Positions 1 to 11,121 of a DNA stretch of 64,000 nucleotides are shown one piece after another. The stretch is from Nectonema munidae. Taxonomy: Eukaryota > Nematomorpha > Nectonematoida > Nectonematidae. The notes under the pieces are model-generated. The model worked only from the letters and a program-made list of their open reading frames with translations, had not been told where the DNA came from and did no database searches. The DNA lies in NCBI GenBank assembly GCA_030549495.1, contig JAUIRK010000008.1:491190-555189 (forward strand), written 5' to 3'. The translations under genes were made by a program, and so were the position numbers. Each line of letters starts with the position of its first letter. The stretch's first letter is position 1.

Positions 1-687
1 CGCACGATTAACATATCGTGCGGATTATGATTCTGCATAGTGCAAATCATCATTTGAGTGTTTCTTACCTATCTATGTAATACCAGTATTCATCCTATAT
101 CATTCATCTTAGTATTGATAAATGTTTGGATAGCAGGTTATTGTAAAATCCTGCTAACTTTCAACTTCACTATAAATTGGTGTTTTTATTTTATTTAAAA
201 AAAATTTCATGTTTACTTGACTTGTAAACATAAATGAATTTTAGTAATTATTTATACCAAAAAATGAGTAACATTTGCGCATATATAGTTTGACTTATTA
301 GGAATTTTTGGATTTTCCAAACAGCTTCTAGATAACCGATTACTTTTCACGTTCAAATTAGTACAAAACAAGCCCAAATTGGCACTAAGCAAACTCAAAA
401 CATATCTTGGGAATTTAGAAACTTTTTCTTCTTTTAAAAGAAACGCCATTTTTCTGCTAGTTTTTGTTTTCCTCCATTTTTAATAGTTGCCATATGTTTT
501 CTATAGGATCCAACATTGGACAATGCGGTCTGAGCCTTAAAATTTTGAAATTTTTCAACAGATTAAAATTCAATAGGCATCAGTGAATCATGATCATTTT
601 TAGATTTTAGAATCTTCGTCGTTGAAAAACCTGAATAGAGATTAGTATAATCTTTGATAGATTTCTTTTAAAAGGCAGGATTTTTAA
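1..687. other. Gene-free AT-rich stretch with a terminal hairpin
   Basis: I see no gene here. Bases 1-22 form a small inverted repeat (CGCACGA, 8-base loop, TCGTGCG). Short ORFs on the minus strand have no recognisable motif and low-complexity composition. Bases 600-687 could be the eroded downstream part of the hAT fragment that follows. Confidence 0.4.
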
Positions 688-1030
688 TCAACTTTTAGGA
701 TTATTCGATTCACATTTTAATCGCAAATGATTTTGCAGAGTAATTACTTTCATTTCCAACTGGGGTTCGTCTAATTTGAAAATATGTCCCATTTGAGATA
801 TAGTATCTTGCACATCAATACTCATAAACGGGTTCGTAATAAACGAGGATGGAACAATGATATTAGTGAAATCCAAAAAACAATTCTGATATAATTGCTT
901 TTTAGTCGGGCGGTTTTTTTTGAAGAGAACATATAGCAAGATAAAGATTCAAGAATAATAGCACTATTTTGAGTAAATTGGAAAAAGGCTACTAAATATA
1001 CTTTTTTCAAAAAAGACTGAATTACATGGA
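680..1030 (-). mobile_element. hAT transposase fragment, eroded
   Basis: The minus frame 688-939 reads a stretch with NPFMSIDVQD, MGHIFKLDEPQLEM and TLQNHLRLKCES. This resembles the segment just before the C-terminal dimerisation domain of ZBED/GTF2IRD2-type hAT transposases (typically '..NPF..D......FHL....LE.E...LQ.D..LK'). The dimerisation domain itself is not visible downstream. I found no terminal repeats or target duplication, so this is an old fragment. The identification rests on remembered family patterns and is tentative. Confidence 0.4.
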
Positions 1031-1379
1031 GTATCGCAAATGGATATTTACTAAAATTAAAAAAAATTAATATTCGCGGATTTTTAATTCAACATTTTTT
1101 AAATAGTTGCTCTTTTAAATTTAACAGATAAATTTTGATTATCATCTTATCTTATTTTCTGAAAATTTATTTAAAACGCTTGCTTAGAACTGTAATATAC
1201 ATTCTTTTTCTTCTTTTTGATTATATAATGCTTGACCAGCTGATAAAGCTGAAGAATAGTGTAGACAATATCTAAAAAAGATATTAAAGAAAAACTTGAC
1301 GAAATCATTCAGAATTTTTGTATAATGTTAATATAGATAATAAATTGATGAAAATTAAAAATCTTTACAAAACAAACAA

Positions 1380-2720
1380 AACGCCCAAGAAACGATTCCC
1401 CTACAACATGTGTTAGGGATACACATGACTTCAAAAATTATCGCCCAATAAGTCTGATTTGTATTCTTTCAAAAATCTTTGAAAAGTTAATTTACAGTCA
1501 GCTTTCAACTTATTTTGAAAAAAATGACCTGCTCTTCAGATCCCTTGGTTTTAGAAAGAGTCACAATTCAGAACTACTACATGAAACTTTTGTAATAATG
1601 TTGTAAAAAATTTAAATGACAAAAAAATGTTGTGTTTGTCTTCATAGATCTATCTAAGGCTTTTGACAGCATTTGTTACAGATTACTTCTAAAAAAGCTA
1701 TCACTGTATGGCTTAAAACATCAAAGCCTCACATTACTGATATCATATTTGCATGAAAGGTCACAAATTGTCTTCTATGATGATGAACAATCAAACCCCA
1801 TTCAAATAAGTCACAGAGTCCCCCAAGGATCAATCATCGGTCCCTTGCTATTTAACATTTTCATAAAGGATATATATAGGTGTGATAATTTTTTTTTATT
1901 TGCAGATGATATTTGATTTAATATACCAATCAATAACCGTGGTTTTTCTATTTTACCAGAAAGCATCGATAAAGTTTTTAAATGGTGCGAGTTTAACATG
2001 GTCAAAATTAACTATGAAAAATCAAAAATTATTCTGTTTTGCGAATCTAAATTGATTTAAATGCTAAACAGCTGCCTTTTCAAGTAACTGACAAAGTTAA
2101 CTTGTTGGGACTTGTGATCAATTCTAACCTTAATTGGAATGATCACATCAGGCATGTGAACACCAAATTAAGCAGAATAAATGGTATTTTATTTCATCAC
2201 AAAAATTTTCTTAACGAAAAAACAAAATTAACCATATATAAATCCGTCTTTCTTTCACATTTGCACCATTGTAATTCGATATGGGAAAACGCTAAAATCA
2301 ATAGTTTGTTTGTTCAACAAAAAAAGCACTGCGAATAGTATATATGATATGGATAGAAATTCTCACACAACATTTGTGTTTTTTCCGAGAAAAACTTTTG
2401 AAAGTATCAGACATATATATTTATAAACTGAATTCTTTTTGTACAAATACTTTCACATCATGCTTCCATTGATTGTATATGAAGAATTTATGATAAATGA
2501 AAATATAAAACCCTACGATTTACGAATACCCACTCAGTTGAAATACCTTTCTATAGATTACAGAAATTTAAACAATCTTTAGTCTATAGAATAGGTACGC
2601 ATTTGAACAGTTTACCTAATCCATTTGAATCTTTAACATTACTATCTCGAATATCAATCAAAATCTTAAATCTTCTTTGGTTTAAAATTATGACTATAGG
2701 CGTGCCATAAATAATAATTG
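1380..2720 (+). mobile_element. LINE fragment with reverse transcriptase (no RNase H seen)
   Basis: Plus-strand frames encode non-LTR reverse transcriptase blocks in the right order. Near 1435-1500 there is NYRPISLICILSKIFEKLI. At 1632-1916 there is FIDLSKAFDSI, then VPQGSIIGPLLFNIF and the catalytic box FADDI. At 2102-2338 comes the thumb region, with LGLVINSNLNWNDHI and LTIYKSVFLSHLHHC. These motifs are typical of Jockey/CR1-like LINE RTs. The frame is broken several times, and the endonuclease end and a clear 3' tail are missing, so this is a dead 5'-truncated copy. Bases 2340-2720 look like its eroded 3' part; a purine-rich tail is not obvious. Confidence 0.8.
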
Positions 2721-2999
2721 CTACATATGTAAAACTATTCATTGATATTGACGCACATTTTAATATTTGAAGCTACAATTATATTTTTATGCCTTTTAAA
2801 AGAGTTCAGTGTTTCTTTTCTTTTTTTCTTAACATGCATCTTCATTTAGCGGTTTTTTTAAGCCTTCGAACATCATGTTTTCAATTACTTTGTTCATTTT
2901 ATCAACTTTTTATTCAATTATGCTCGAATACACATGTGCTACTTTGTCATATATTATTTTTGTTTGAATCAATAAATTCTTTCTTTATACGTAAATTCT
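2721..2999. other. Gene-free stretch between LINE pieces
   Basis: An open frame at 2789-3073 is hydrophobic and low-complexity, with no motif. It probably reads by chance through LINE 3' sequence or the start of the next LINE piece. Nothing else is supported here. Confidence 0.35.
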
Positions 3000-3440
3000 G
3001 TGGAAGAAAACCTCAACGCAAGTGTAGAAAAAGTAAAAAAATCTCTACAAGATATCAAAGTAGACTTTCATAAAAAATAACAGAATAAAGCTATACTTTC
3101 CTGACTTAAAATCTTTGAAAAAAGCTGAAGATGTAATGGAAGAATCTAAAATTGAAACAGGCAAACAAAAATCAATTTTTCCTAAATTACCACTTGATAT
3201 TACTAAAGAAGAAGCTCTTCCCTTTATTATAGAAAAAAATAGAGACAGTTCTAGCAAAAATTATCAATGTTGTTATTACGGAGAACCTCACAAAGGTATC
3301 GAATGTAAAGTTAAAACAGATAAGGTTAATCACTTATGTATATATTGTAAAAATAATGGCTTGTCTACTTTAAACCATGCTTCATTCAGTCGTCCATTTG
3401 TTAAAAAAGAACTCAATTACGCTAACATCCGATAAAAAAA
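3000..3440 (+). mobile_element. LINE ORF1-like remnant (coiled coil plus knuckle-like Cys motif)
   Basis: Two plus-strand pieces follow each other. The first contains VEENLNASVEKVKKSLQDIK, an amphipathic helix-like stretch. The second, at 3115-3435, ends with Cys/His-rich sequence (CCYYGEPHKGIEC, then CIYCKNNGLSTLNHASF). This resembles the eroded zinc knuckles at the end of LINE ORF1 proteins such as the one at about 25.9-26.8 kb in this window. The spacing is not canonical, so the class is uncertain. It may be the ORF1 end of a second LINE copy following the RT fragment at 1.4-2.7 kb. Confidence 0.35.
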
Positions 3441-3599
3441 CCTTGAATAAAGTCAACATAATAAGTTTAAAAATATATTCTTTGCCTAACAAATACAACG
3501 AGTTATTAGATTATTTATTTAATAGGTGAAATCTAATTTAAATTTTTTGATCTGCTAAACATGGATTAGAGATCAGGATTTTCCTATTTTTAATACAAG

Positions 3600-4800
3600 A
3601 AAATTTATTTTTTACAATAAAGCTTCTAATTTCTCATCTCATGAGGGTCTGTGATTTTAAATTCAAAAGTCACTCATATATTATAATGCAAAAACCCAAG
3701 GATTTTTCTGCTATTATTTCTCCTGTGATTCTTTCTAATGCTAAAAATGTCCAAAATTCTTCTCCCACGTTTTTTTCCTTGTCAACAAATCTGGCGCAAT
3801 TTGATAATAATTCTTGATTATGTGTTGTAACCTCATTGGCTAATATGGAATAAAATGGAGAAGAATTAATGTTATTGATAATGTCTTTCAAAATAATATA
3901 TTTTCCTATTATTTCTATGAGCTCATTTTGGGTACGAGCCGAAATGTATTTTGCAGATTTCATTGCAGGAGTGTCAAGATGATGCGCAAGTGTACTATCG
4001 TTAACAGCCATTACTTTAAGAAGCGCCAGAAAATTTCCCGGATTTGTAGAAGAATTTATGTCTTCTCCATCACCTCTGAGTGCAATACCCTTTCTCCCAC
4101 AAAATAGTACAGCTCTTGCAATAGATTTAAGAATGTTTCTATTTTGTTCAATATTTTTTTTTATGTGAGTCTACTAAAGAAGCTATACTGCTCTCTGATT
4201 TTTCCATTACTTGCTTCAAAGAATTAGCTTTTTCCATGGAATTTTTATGATACAAACAACGCTCATGTTGCTTAACAGTTTCGTTTTTTTTTGTTCCCAG
4301 CCCGAAAAGGCCTATTAATAAGTTTACCTCTTAGTTGATTAGAAACAAATACTGAGCAAGCAATGCAAAAAAACTCCGTCAACAACTTCACTATAAAGCA
4401 TCCACTTGTGCTGTTTCAGCCATTCTACTCGAAAACTTCTTTTATAACATTCAAGAAACTGAGTAGGAAAAACTGCATTTTTACGAGGTTTAGTATGATT
4501 AAACAGTAGATCTTTGAGCAAAACACAAATGATAAATAAATTCAAAAAATTTCTTTGGTTCTACAGTGGATAGATAAATTCTTCCTATATCATTAAAATT
4601 ACTTGTATGTTCACAATTATCATGACAAACATTTACAGAATGTAAAAGATTTGTCAAAACAGGTTGTGATGTTGAAGGTTACATCCATCAGTAATTTGTA
4701 AAGTTGTAAGACAATGAGTATTTATTTCATCTTTGCAAGCATCTTTATCATTGTCTTCTGATCTAAGCAAAATATTGCCACTACCGTCTAAACCTTATTA
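3600..4800 (-). mobile_element. ZMYM1/DUF4371-type hAT transposase remnant
   Basis: Minus-strand frames carry the N-terminal half of a ZMYM1-like (DUF4371) hAT transposase in order. At 4339-4545 there is a TTF-type zinc-finger region with RSFRVEWLKQHKWMLYSEVV. Near 4060-4120 there is GRKGIALRGDGED. At 3670-4011 there is SARTQNELIEIIGKYI, SSPFYSILANEVTTHNQE and CARFVDKEKNVGEEFW, around the first catalytic Asp region (here 'ANEVT' where the family usually has 'ADEVT'). The C-terminal half and both ends are missing and several frames are needed, so this is a fossil. The family call is firm because of the long colinear match to remembered motifs. Confidence 0.8.
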
Positions 4801-4847
4801 AGAAAAAAAAGTTCAAGGCTGAAAGAGAAGATAGAGAGAGAAAAAAA

Positions 4848-4866
4848 ACCCTAACCCTAACCCTGG
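4848..4866. repeat. Short interstitial telomere-like (CCCTAA)3 tract
   Basis: Three consecutive CCCTAA-type units (TTAGGG on the other strand) follow a purine-rich run. Such tracts can be remnants of telomere repair or part of a transposon end. Three units is very short. Confidence 0.4.
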
Positions 4867-5208
4867 GTACGGACCTGTATTGCTTTTTTTTTACATAAAA
4901 TCAAAAAATAAGAAATTTATTTTTAATTTTTTGGATAATTACACTATACAAGAATAAAAAAAACGAAAATTTGATTAGCATTTTTTAAGAGTATTTTTTA
5001 CGCTGATAACAAATATGAAAGTGATTTTTTTGTGGCACCTTTTAGTTTTTTGTAAAAAATAAATTTTGATTTTACAACAATTTGTCTCCCCGGAGGTCTT
5101 CCCAGACCTCTGATATATATATATATATGATTCGCTTGCAATCTTTATATTATAGATTTATCTTTTTTAGAATATTATTCTTTAATTTGTAAAAGTTAAA
5201 ATTTCAAA
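4867..5208. other. AT-rich spacer with a small perfect hairpin and (AT)n
   Basis: No gene is visible. A perfect 7-bp stem (GAGGTCT/AGACCTC, four-base loop) lies at 5093-5110, followed by an (AT)n run at about 5113-5128. It precedes the zinc-finger ORF at 5209 and could be its upstream region. Confidence 0.4.
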
Positions 5209-6344
5209 ATGCCGAGAGAGTGTAAAAATTTACCTAATAAATTTTGCTACATATGTGGTTCAGTTACATTAAACCAATACAAGAGGCATTTGACACCACA
5301 TGTCAAAAAACTTTATGAGCTATACTTTGGATGTAAAGTTGGTGATCAAGACAAAAACTGGGCACCCCACATATGCTGTGTTATATGTACAAGTTCTCTT
5401 TCTGCTTGGGCAAAAGGAAAATGGTCTGGACTTCTCTTTGGAGTGCCAATGATCTGGAGAGAACCTAAAGATCATTTAACAGATTGCTATTTCTGTTTAA
5501 CTGATATCAGGTATGTTACACTTATTAAAATTTTCCAAGTAAAGTAGTAAAGGATTTTTTATTTAGGCTGTAATAGAAAGAATAAAAAATCTATTTTGTA
5601 TCCAAGTCTTACTTCTGCTATTCGGTTACAGATTCAAATTATATTCCTCTACCTCAGCTACCTTTAAAAGTGCCAAGTGATGAAAGCTGCAACTCAGAAG
5701 ATTCAGAAATGCCTGATGCAAATTATGCAGCAGTGCTGGAATCCGATAAGAAATCACATTTAATAACACAAACTGAACTAAATGATCTTGTTCGTGATTT
5801 ATCACTTACTAAGCAACAGAGTGAACTCCTGGCGTCTCGTTTACAGCAATGGCATTTATTAAATGAAGATGATTAAATTAGTATGTTCAGAAAACGTTCT
5901 GCCGATATAGAGAAGTTTTTTTCTTTAGAAAACAGTTTGACTTACTGTAACGATATCGATGGTTTATTTAGTGTACTTGAAATGTCATATGATCCAAATA
6001 TGTGGAGGTTATACATAGACCAATCGCTTTACAGCATGAAAGCTGTTTTGTTGCATATTGGAAAAACTATGCCTTCTATTCCAATCGCTCATTCCATTAT
6101 TTTGAAAGAAAACTATGAAAACTTGGCTTTTATTCTTGAACGCATCAAATACAAAGAGCACAATTGGTTAATTTGTGCTGATTTAAAAGTAGTAGCTATT
6201 CTCAGTGGTCTTCAAGCTGGATACACAAAGTTCATGTTTTTCCTTTGCAATTGGGACAGTAGGGCTAAATCAAAACATTATATACAATCCGAATGGCCAC
6301 CCAGGCCATCTATTACGATTGGCTGCAATAACATAATACATGAG

Positions 6345-7663
6345 CAGGGCCCGCGCGTCCTATTAAAATTGGGGGCTTGAGCCCCCCCACTCATAAAGTA
6401 AGCCCCCCCCCCCCCTCCTCTCTCTTTAAATGTGAGCCCCCCTCTTATCAATCTCAAGTCACTGTAAAATAGACAATTTTGTTCCATTATTTTTAATATA
6501 AACATCCAGCAATCAAGCAAGCATATCAACAAAGTTGGCAAGTGCTTAGATATTCCAATCCAATCCAATCCAATCCAATCCAATCCAATCCAATCCAATC
6601 CAATCCAATCCAATCCAAATGTTATTTAATTAAAGCTTAGTCCTTCCTAAAATCTCTCAAAGTCCCTAAAGTCCCTCAAAGATTGAGTGATTTTGAAGTC
6701 GATTCATCCATGAAACCTAATTCTGATGATAATAATTCAGAAATTGCAAAAATTAGAAAAATATATTATGAATGCTTTGATTCAGTAATACAGGAAATTT
6801 CAAAATGGTAAAAATGATATATTACCATTTTGCTTAATGAGTTTTTGGAATTTTTCAGATTTGCAGATCAAAACATTTCTATTATAAATGCTATTAACTG
6901 CCTTATGCCTAGTTCAAAAGAACATTTTCTTATGTATTAGAAAATCAAACCACTATGCACTCTTTTTGAAATAAAGACTGATGAAAATATTTTATCTTCT
7001 CAGTGCTTAGTAATCTATCATTTGAATAATACGTTTTCTATAATAATCGTTTTTAATATTTGACATAACTAGGTTATCAAAACTTTTTTGGAGGGAAAGA
7101 ACTTACCTAGGAATAGAAATTTCTGATATTTTAAAGGAATTATATCCCATCAAGTCCGCCTGTAATGAGATCTTTTCTTTGTGTATTGGTAATTATGATA
7201 TTTTTACTAAAATATTATTTACTTTAGAGTATATTTTTTATGCTGCTTTAACAATAGGCATCAGCACAACGTTGTGTGAAAGAAGTTTTTCAACATTTAA
7301 AAGAGTTTTCACTTCTTCACGACAGTCGATGCTGAGTGAAAGAAAAGAAAACTTGATAATTCTTTTTCAAGGGAAAAAACTCACCAAGAAAGTTACATTT
7401 GATTTTTTCCTAAAGAATTTTAACAAAAAAACCAAGAAGACCAACGTTAACTGTTTAAACATGGAATATTAACTTATTCACAATTTTTTAATAAAATGAT
7501 TCTTCTTTAATTTTTGTTTTTCAAAGATAGTTTTCAAATGATTTTCTATATCTATTTTTTGTCACATTGATAAAAGCTTTTTTTGAAAAAACTTTAAGTG
7601 TATATTCAACACACTAGAAGGTTTGAGCCCCCCCCCCCCAAATTTTGATTAGCGCGGGCCCTG
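6345..7663 (+). mobile_element. Nested hAT element, 1,319 bp, with 8-bp target duplication
   Basis: The ends are inverted repeats, CAGGGCCCGCGCGTCC on the left and the complement of CAGGGCCCGCGCTAAT on the right. They are flanked by a perfect 8-bp duplication TACATGAG (6337-6344 and 7664-7671), the hAT signature. The insertion lies inside the reading frame of the 5.2-8.25 kb element, which continues in frame after one TACATGAG. The interior keeps only a transposase C-terminus at 7179-7472 with the hAT dimerisation motif (TTLCERSFSTFKRV, then MLSERKENLIILF). It is an internally deleted copy that could move only with help. Poly-C tracts sit just inside both ends, and a (CCAAT)n array lies at 6555-6618. 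Confidence 0.92.
6555..6618 (+). repeat. (CCAAT)n pentanucleotide microsatellite
   Basis: About 12.8 uninterrupted CCAAT units lie inside the nested hAT. It has no coding meaning; the minus frame simply repeats GLDWI. Confidence 0.97.
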
Positions 7664-8250
7664 TACATGAGCCACTAGTTCCAAAAGAGAAAATTATTTT
7701 ACCACCATTGCATATAAAATTAGGCTTAATGAAACAGTTTACAAAAGCATTGCAACACAGTAAGCCTTGTTTTCAGTATCTTAAAAAGATTTTTCCTAAA
7801 ATAAGCGATGCTAAGATTAAGGAAGGTATTTTTATAGGTCCTCAGATTCGTAGGCTAATTTATGATAAAAATTTTGAAATTATAATGGATCAAACTGAAT
7901 TGGCAGCGTGGCAAGCTTTTAAAGATGTAAGCAAAGGACTTCTAGGAAAACATTAAGGTACGATGAGAGAAATAAAAGTTCAAGGACTAATTAATAGCTA
8001 TAGAGATCTTGGGTGCAATATGTCACTCAAAATACATTTTCTTCATTCTCACATATCTTTTTTTCCAAGAAATACCGCATATGTAAGTGATGAGCATGGA
8101 GAAAGATTCCATCAAGACATTGCTTTAATAGAAAGTAGGTACAAGGGAAAGTGGACTCCTGCTATGCTCGCGGACTTTTGCTGGAACCTTAAACGTGATA
8201 CACCTGAAACATCTTACAAAAGAAAAAACAAATATAAGAAACAAATTTAG

Positions 8251-8952
8251 TATATTTTTTTCAAATAAATATAATTTAGGATATATTCGAAATAAGTAAA
8301 AATCAATTAATTATTATTATCAAATTAACGATTTACAAAAAAATGTGACGTGATATACACATTTTATTATAAAATTCATATTCAGTGGATCAAACTTGAT
8401 AATAAAAAGCATAAGAGATCTATGTTTTTTTTTCAACACTAAAATTTGTTGTACAGTGTTATCCAATTTTTGTATCTCGCTTGGATCATGAAAGAAGAAA
8501 ATAAAATAAATTATTACTTATTATGAATCAATAAAAATGTAAAAAAAATGTTTTTTATAACAAAATGATAATTTACAATTTAAAAATGTCTCCAATTTAG
8601 TTTTTTTAATCAAAAATATAATTATAATAGAGTAATCTCAAATAGAATTATTTGTAGTGAAAAGCAAAGTTGAAAATTCTTCTGGAAAGGGACAAATTTT
8701 TTCTTATATAATTAATTTTGGTGGGAAAATTTATTAGAATTAAACTATATCAAAATAATTTTATATTCTCAAATATTTTATTTTAGTAATCACCTTTTTT
8801 AAAGACCCTAATTTTTAAGACTAATTATCTTTTTTATAAAGTTTTTTAAATTTAAAGAAAACAATTTTTGTTTCTTGGGATAATGCTTCTTAGATTTATA
8901 TATTTTAGAGATGATACAAAATAAAACTAGAAAAGTTTGATAGAGCTGCAGT
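8251..8952. other. AT-rich, gene-free; holds copy 1 of an ~75-bp repeat
   Basis: No coding signal is seen. Bases 8716-8789 match bases 10009-10080 in the same orientation with few differences (both begin TTTTGGTGGGAAAATTTATT and end TATTTTATTTTAGTA). This suggests two copies of a short dispersed element or a local duplication. Confidence 0.6.
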
Positions 8953-9215
8953 TAGAGCCCGCGCTATCTATTAAATTTTGAGGCACAAGCCCCCCCCTTC
9001 CCCTAACTATTTCTCAAGCCCTCTGAAAATTTTTTCATTACCCTAAAAAAATATGACAAACATCTAGTATTCATGAAAATGTAATCTGTATAGTTATGGC
9101 TTGACAAATACATCATATATTTTCTTTTCGTCTTGAAGTAGATTAATCTGATAGTTCAAAAATTAGCGCCCTCGTGAAGCCCCTCACTTAAAATTTTTGC
9201 CTAGCGCGGGCACTG
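8953..9215. mobile_element. hAT MITE, 263 bp, same family as the nested hAT
   Basis: The left end TAGAGCCCGCGCTA and the right end (complement CAGTGCCCGCGCTA) form terminal inverted repeats like those of the 6345-7663 element. They are flanked by an 8-bp near-duplication, GCTGCAGT and GGTGCAGT (7 of 8). Just inside lies the same 'caagccccccc' motif. It has no coding capacity, so it is a miniature derivative of that hAT family. Confidence 0.8.
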
Positions 9216-10180
9216 GGTGCAGTTCAAATGAGTTTGTAGATTGTTATTCCCTTGCGTGAAAAATAAGCTTTTGTATCAAATTTTCAGTCCTAGCAACGAA
9301 TTAGGGTTAAAAATAACACTTAATGGAGTAAGAATTGGCGTTAAATAATTAGGAGATGGAGTTATATCATTATTTGATTTAGATGTATTGACAATTTTTG
9401 ATGGGTATTAATTAATGATATGTTTGAATTGAAAGTCAAGTATGGCATATTTTTTGCTTAACAATCCATCGTCTAAGATTCTCTGGGTTTTAGCTCTTCT
9501 CTTGATCAGCCTCAATGATTCTATTTTATCTGAAAAAATGAATTACTGATTTTATGATGATTTCATTTTGGTCTATACTTTTAATTTAGATAAACTTATA
9601 TTTTTTTATAAAAAATATAGGAAAAATAAGGTATACTAAAAGTTACTTTTGAAGATTACTCTTTTATGTGAAAGTTTATTAGGAGCTTCTATTTTACCTA
9701 AAGTTTTGCTCAGTGACACCCGTGAAGATGCCATTTTAGCTGTCCACGCCTGTGGAATCGGAAAAGTATTTTTCAACTCTGTGACTCCACTTATTTATAA
9801 TTCTCCGACTTTCCTGATTTGATATTTTTCCACTGCATCTCAATTATGTATAATTTTTTATGACTCCACCTATTTATAATTGTTCAATTCCATAAAACAC
9901 CATGCATCATATGTTAGTCACGAAATGTCTCCTTATTTTCCTAATCTACAAACATTTGAAAAATACTATCAATGTAGAGAAGGGTAAATGTGTTCTTATA
10001 TTATGAATTTTTGGTGGGAAAATTTATTAGAATTAAACTATATAAAAATAATTTATAGTTTCGAATATTTTATTTTAGTATAAAATTTATTATTTTACGA
10101 AATAATTAAGTCACATCACATATGACTTAATAATTAAGCTAATTATTTTAAGCTGATTGGTTTAAATTTTGAGTCCTATG
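9216..10180. other. AT-rich, gene-free stretch
   Basis: No supported gene. The phrase GACTCCAC.TATTTATAATT occurs twice (about 9782 and 9861). Related GACTCC-rich DNA appears at 34.0 kb, so part of this is probably an eroded MITE. The second copy of the ~75-bp repeat is at 10009-10080. Confidence 0.4.
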
Positions 10181-10345
10181 CTGATGTTGCAAAGATGGCT
10201 CTGAAAGTTTCAGAATTTACATTGTTTTCCATGCTACTTGCCATTGAAACCAAATCCCCAAACAGATGGGAAGTGAGTAATGATATTCGAGTTGCATTGG
10301 CAAAACTGGTTTAGATGAAACAGATGCATCCATCCCATTTACTAA
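10181..10345 (+). mobile_element. Possible hAT transposase C-terminal scrap
   Basis: A plus frame reads SNDIRVALAKLV, a stop, then MKQMHPSH. This resembles the extreme C-terminus of SPIN/ZBED5-like hAT transposases ('LR.ALT...P....L...KQ.H.SH'), also seen as EPDIKMLSQKKQTQRSH in the 36.2-kb element. The match is short and the frame is broken. Confidence 0.3.
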
Positions 10346-11121
10346 TTGATTGGATTATTCAGACAATTTTGAAATAAACAATTGTGTCAATTTTTTAGTA
10401 CAGTAGCTTATATTTTGTTTTATTTTTTTTAATGAGATCCGAGTTATTAAAAAATTATAGAACGACCGCTACGCCAAAATTTTTTAGAAAGTTTGTATGA
10501 CACTCTTAAAGCTCAAGAAGAGTCTTTATTCCTCCTTATTTCCATTTACCAATTATTAAAACGGATGGTCACAGTCTATCTGTATAGTCTAACTATTATA
10601 TTATATTATATTGTGATATGCTATACTCTAACCAAGTGAAGGTTTTATACCATGACTAAAATTTATCTCTTTTGGAAACAGAATTTTTGGTTAAGGCGAT
10701 TTTATTTTTGGTCTTCGAAGATTTAAAATATCTTTGTCTTTCTAAAGACCATATGGAAAGGGTTGTATTAGAAATTGGTAATAGAGTCAGGCCTCATTTA
10801 TCCGACTAGATTATTCGACGAACCCACTATTCGTTCAAATATTGATTATGAACTAAATAATTTTTCTCAGCACTCCTAATTTAGCAAAATAATTTTTTTT
10901 TGAAATTTTTGTTCAATAAAAATGGAAATAATATTTGAAAAGCTGTAATATCTCTCTCTACCCTTCAAAATTATTGCCAACGGGTATTTAGATGATACGA
11001 TACATACAATTCCTTGAATTCCTTTGAGGCATTCCTTTTCAAAAATAATCATCTACTTTTTTCAATGAATGTTTACATCTTACTCAAAACAGAGGATGTT
11101 TGTGCCTAGCTTCTTTCATGA
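10346..11121. other. Gene-free stretch upstream of the 11.1-kb gene
   Basis: AT-rich DNA with no motif I can name. If the 11.1-kb gene has earlier exons they should lie here, but I could not pick one with confidence. Confidence 0.3.

Larger units (their letters stand above)
5209..8250 (+). mobile_element. Unclassified zinc-finger mobile ORF family, interrupted by a nested hAT
   Basis: This is an old protein-coding unit whose pieces line up along the plus strand. The N-terminus at 5209-5510 is Cys/His-rich (FCYICGSVT, HICCVICTSS, WREPKDH, CYFCLTDI). At 5670-5876 is an acidic stretch followed by LNDLVRDLSLTKQQSELLASR. At 5883-6344 come YDPNMWRLYIDQS, LAFILERIKYKEHNW and FFLCNWDSR. After the hAT insertion (6345-7663) the frame resumes in HEPLVPKEK, LPPLHIKLGLMK and SDAKIKEGIFIGPQIR, then LGCNMSLKIHFLHSH, SDEHGERFHQDI and MLADFCWNLKRD. 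I recall near-identical multicopy 'uncharacterized' proteins in Hydra and insects; their function is unknown to me. A putative intron (donor GTATGT at 5511, acceptor near 5566) does not keep frame cleanly. About three or four breaks beyond the insertion make it non-functional. A second broken copy lies at 46.9-47.6 kb. Confidence 0.7.
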
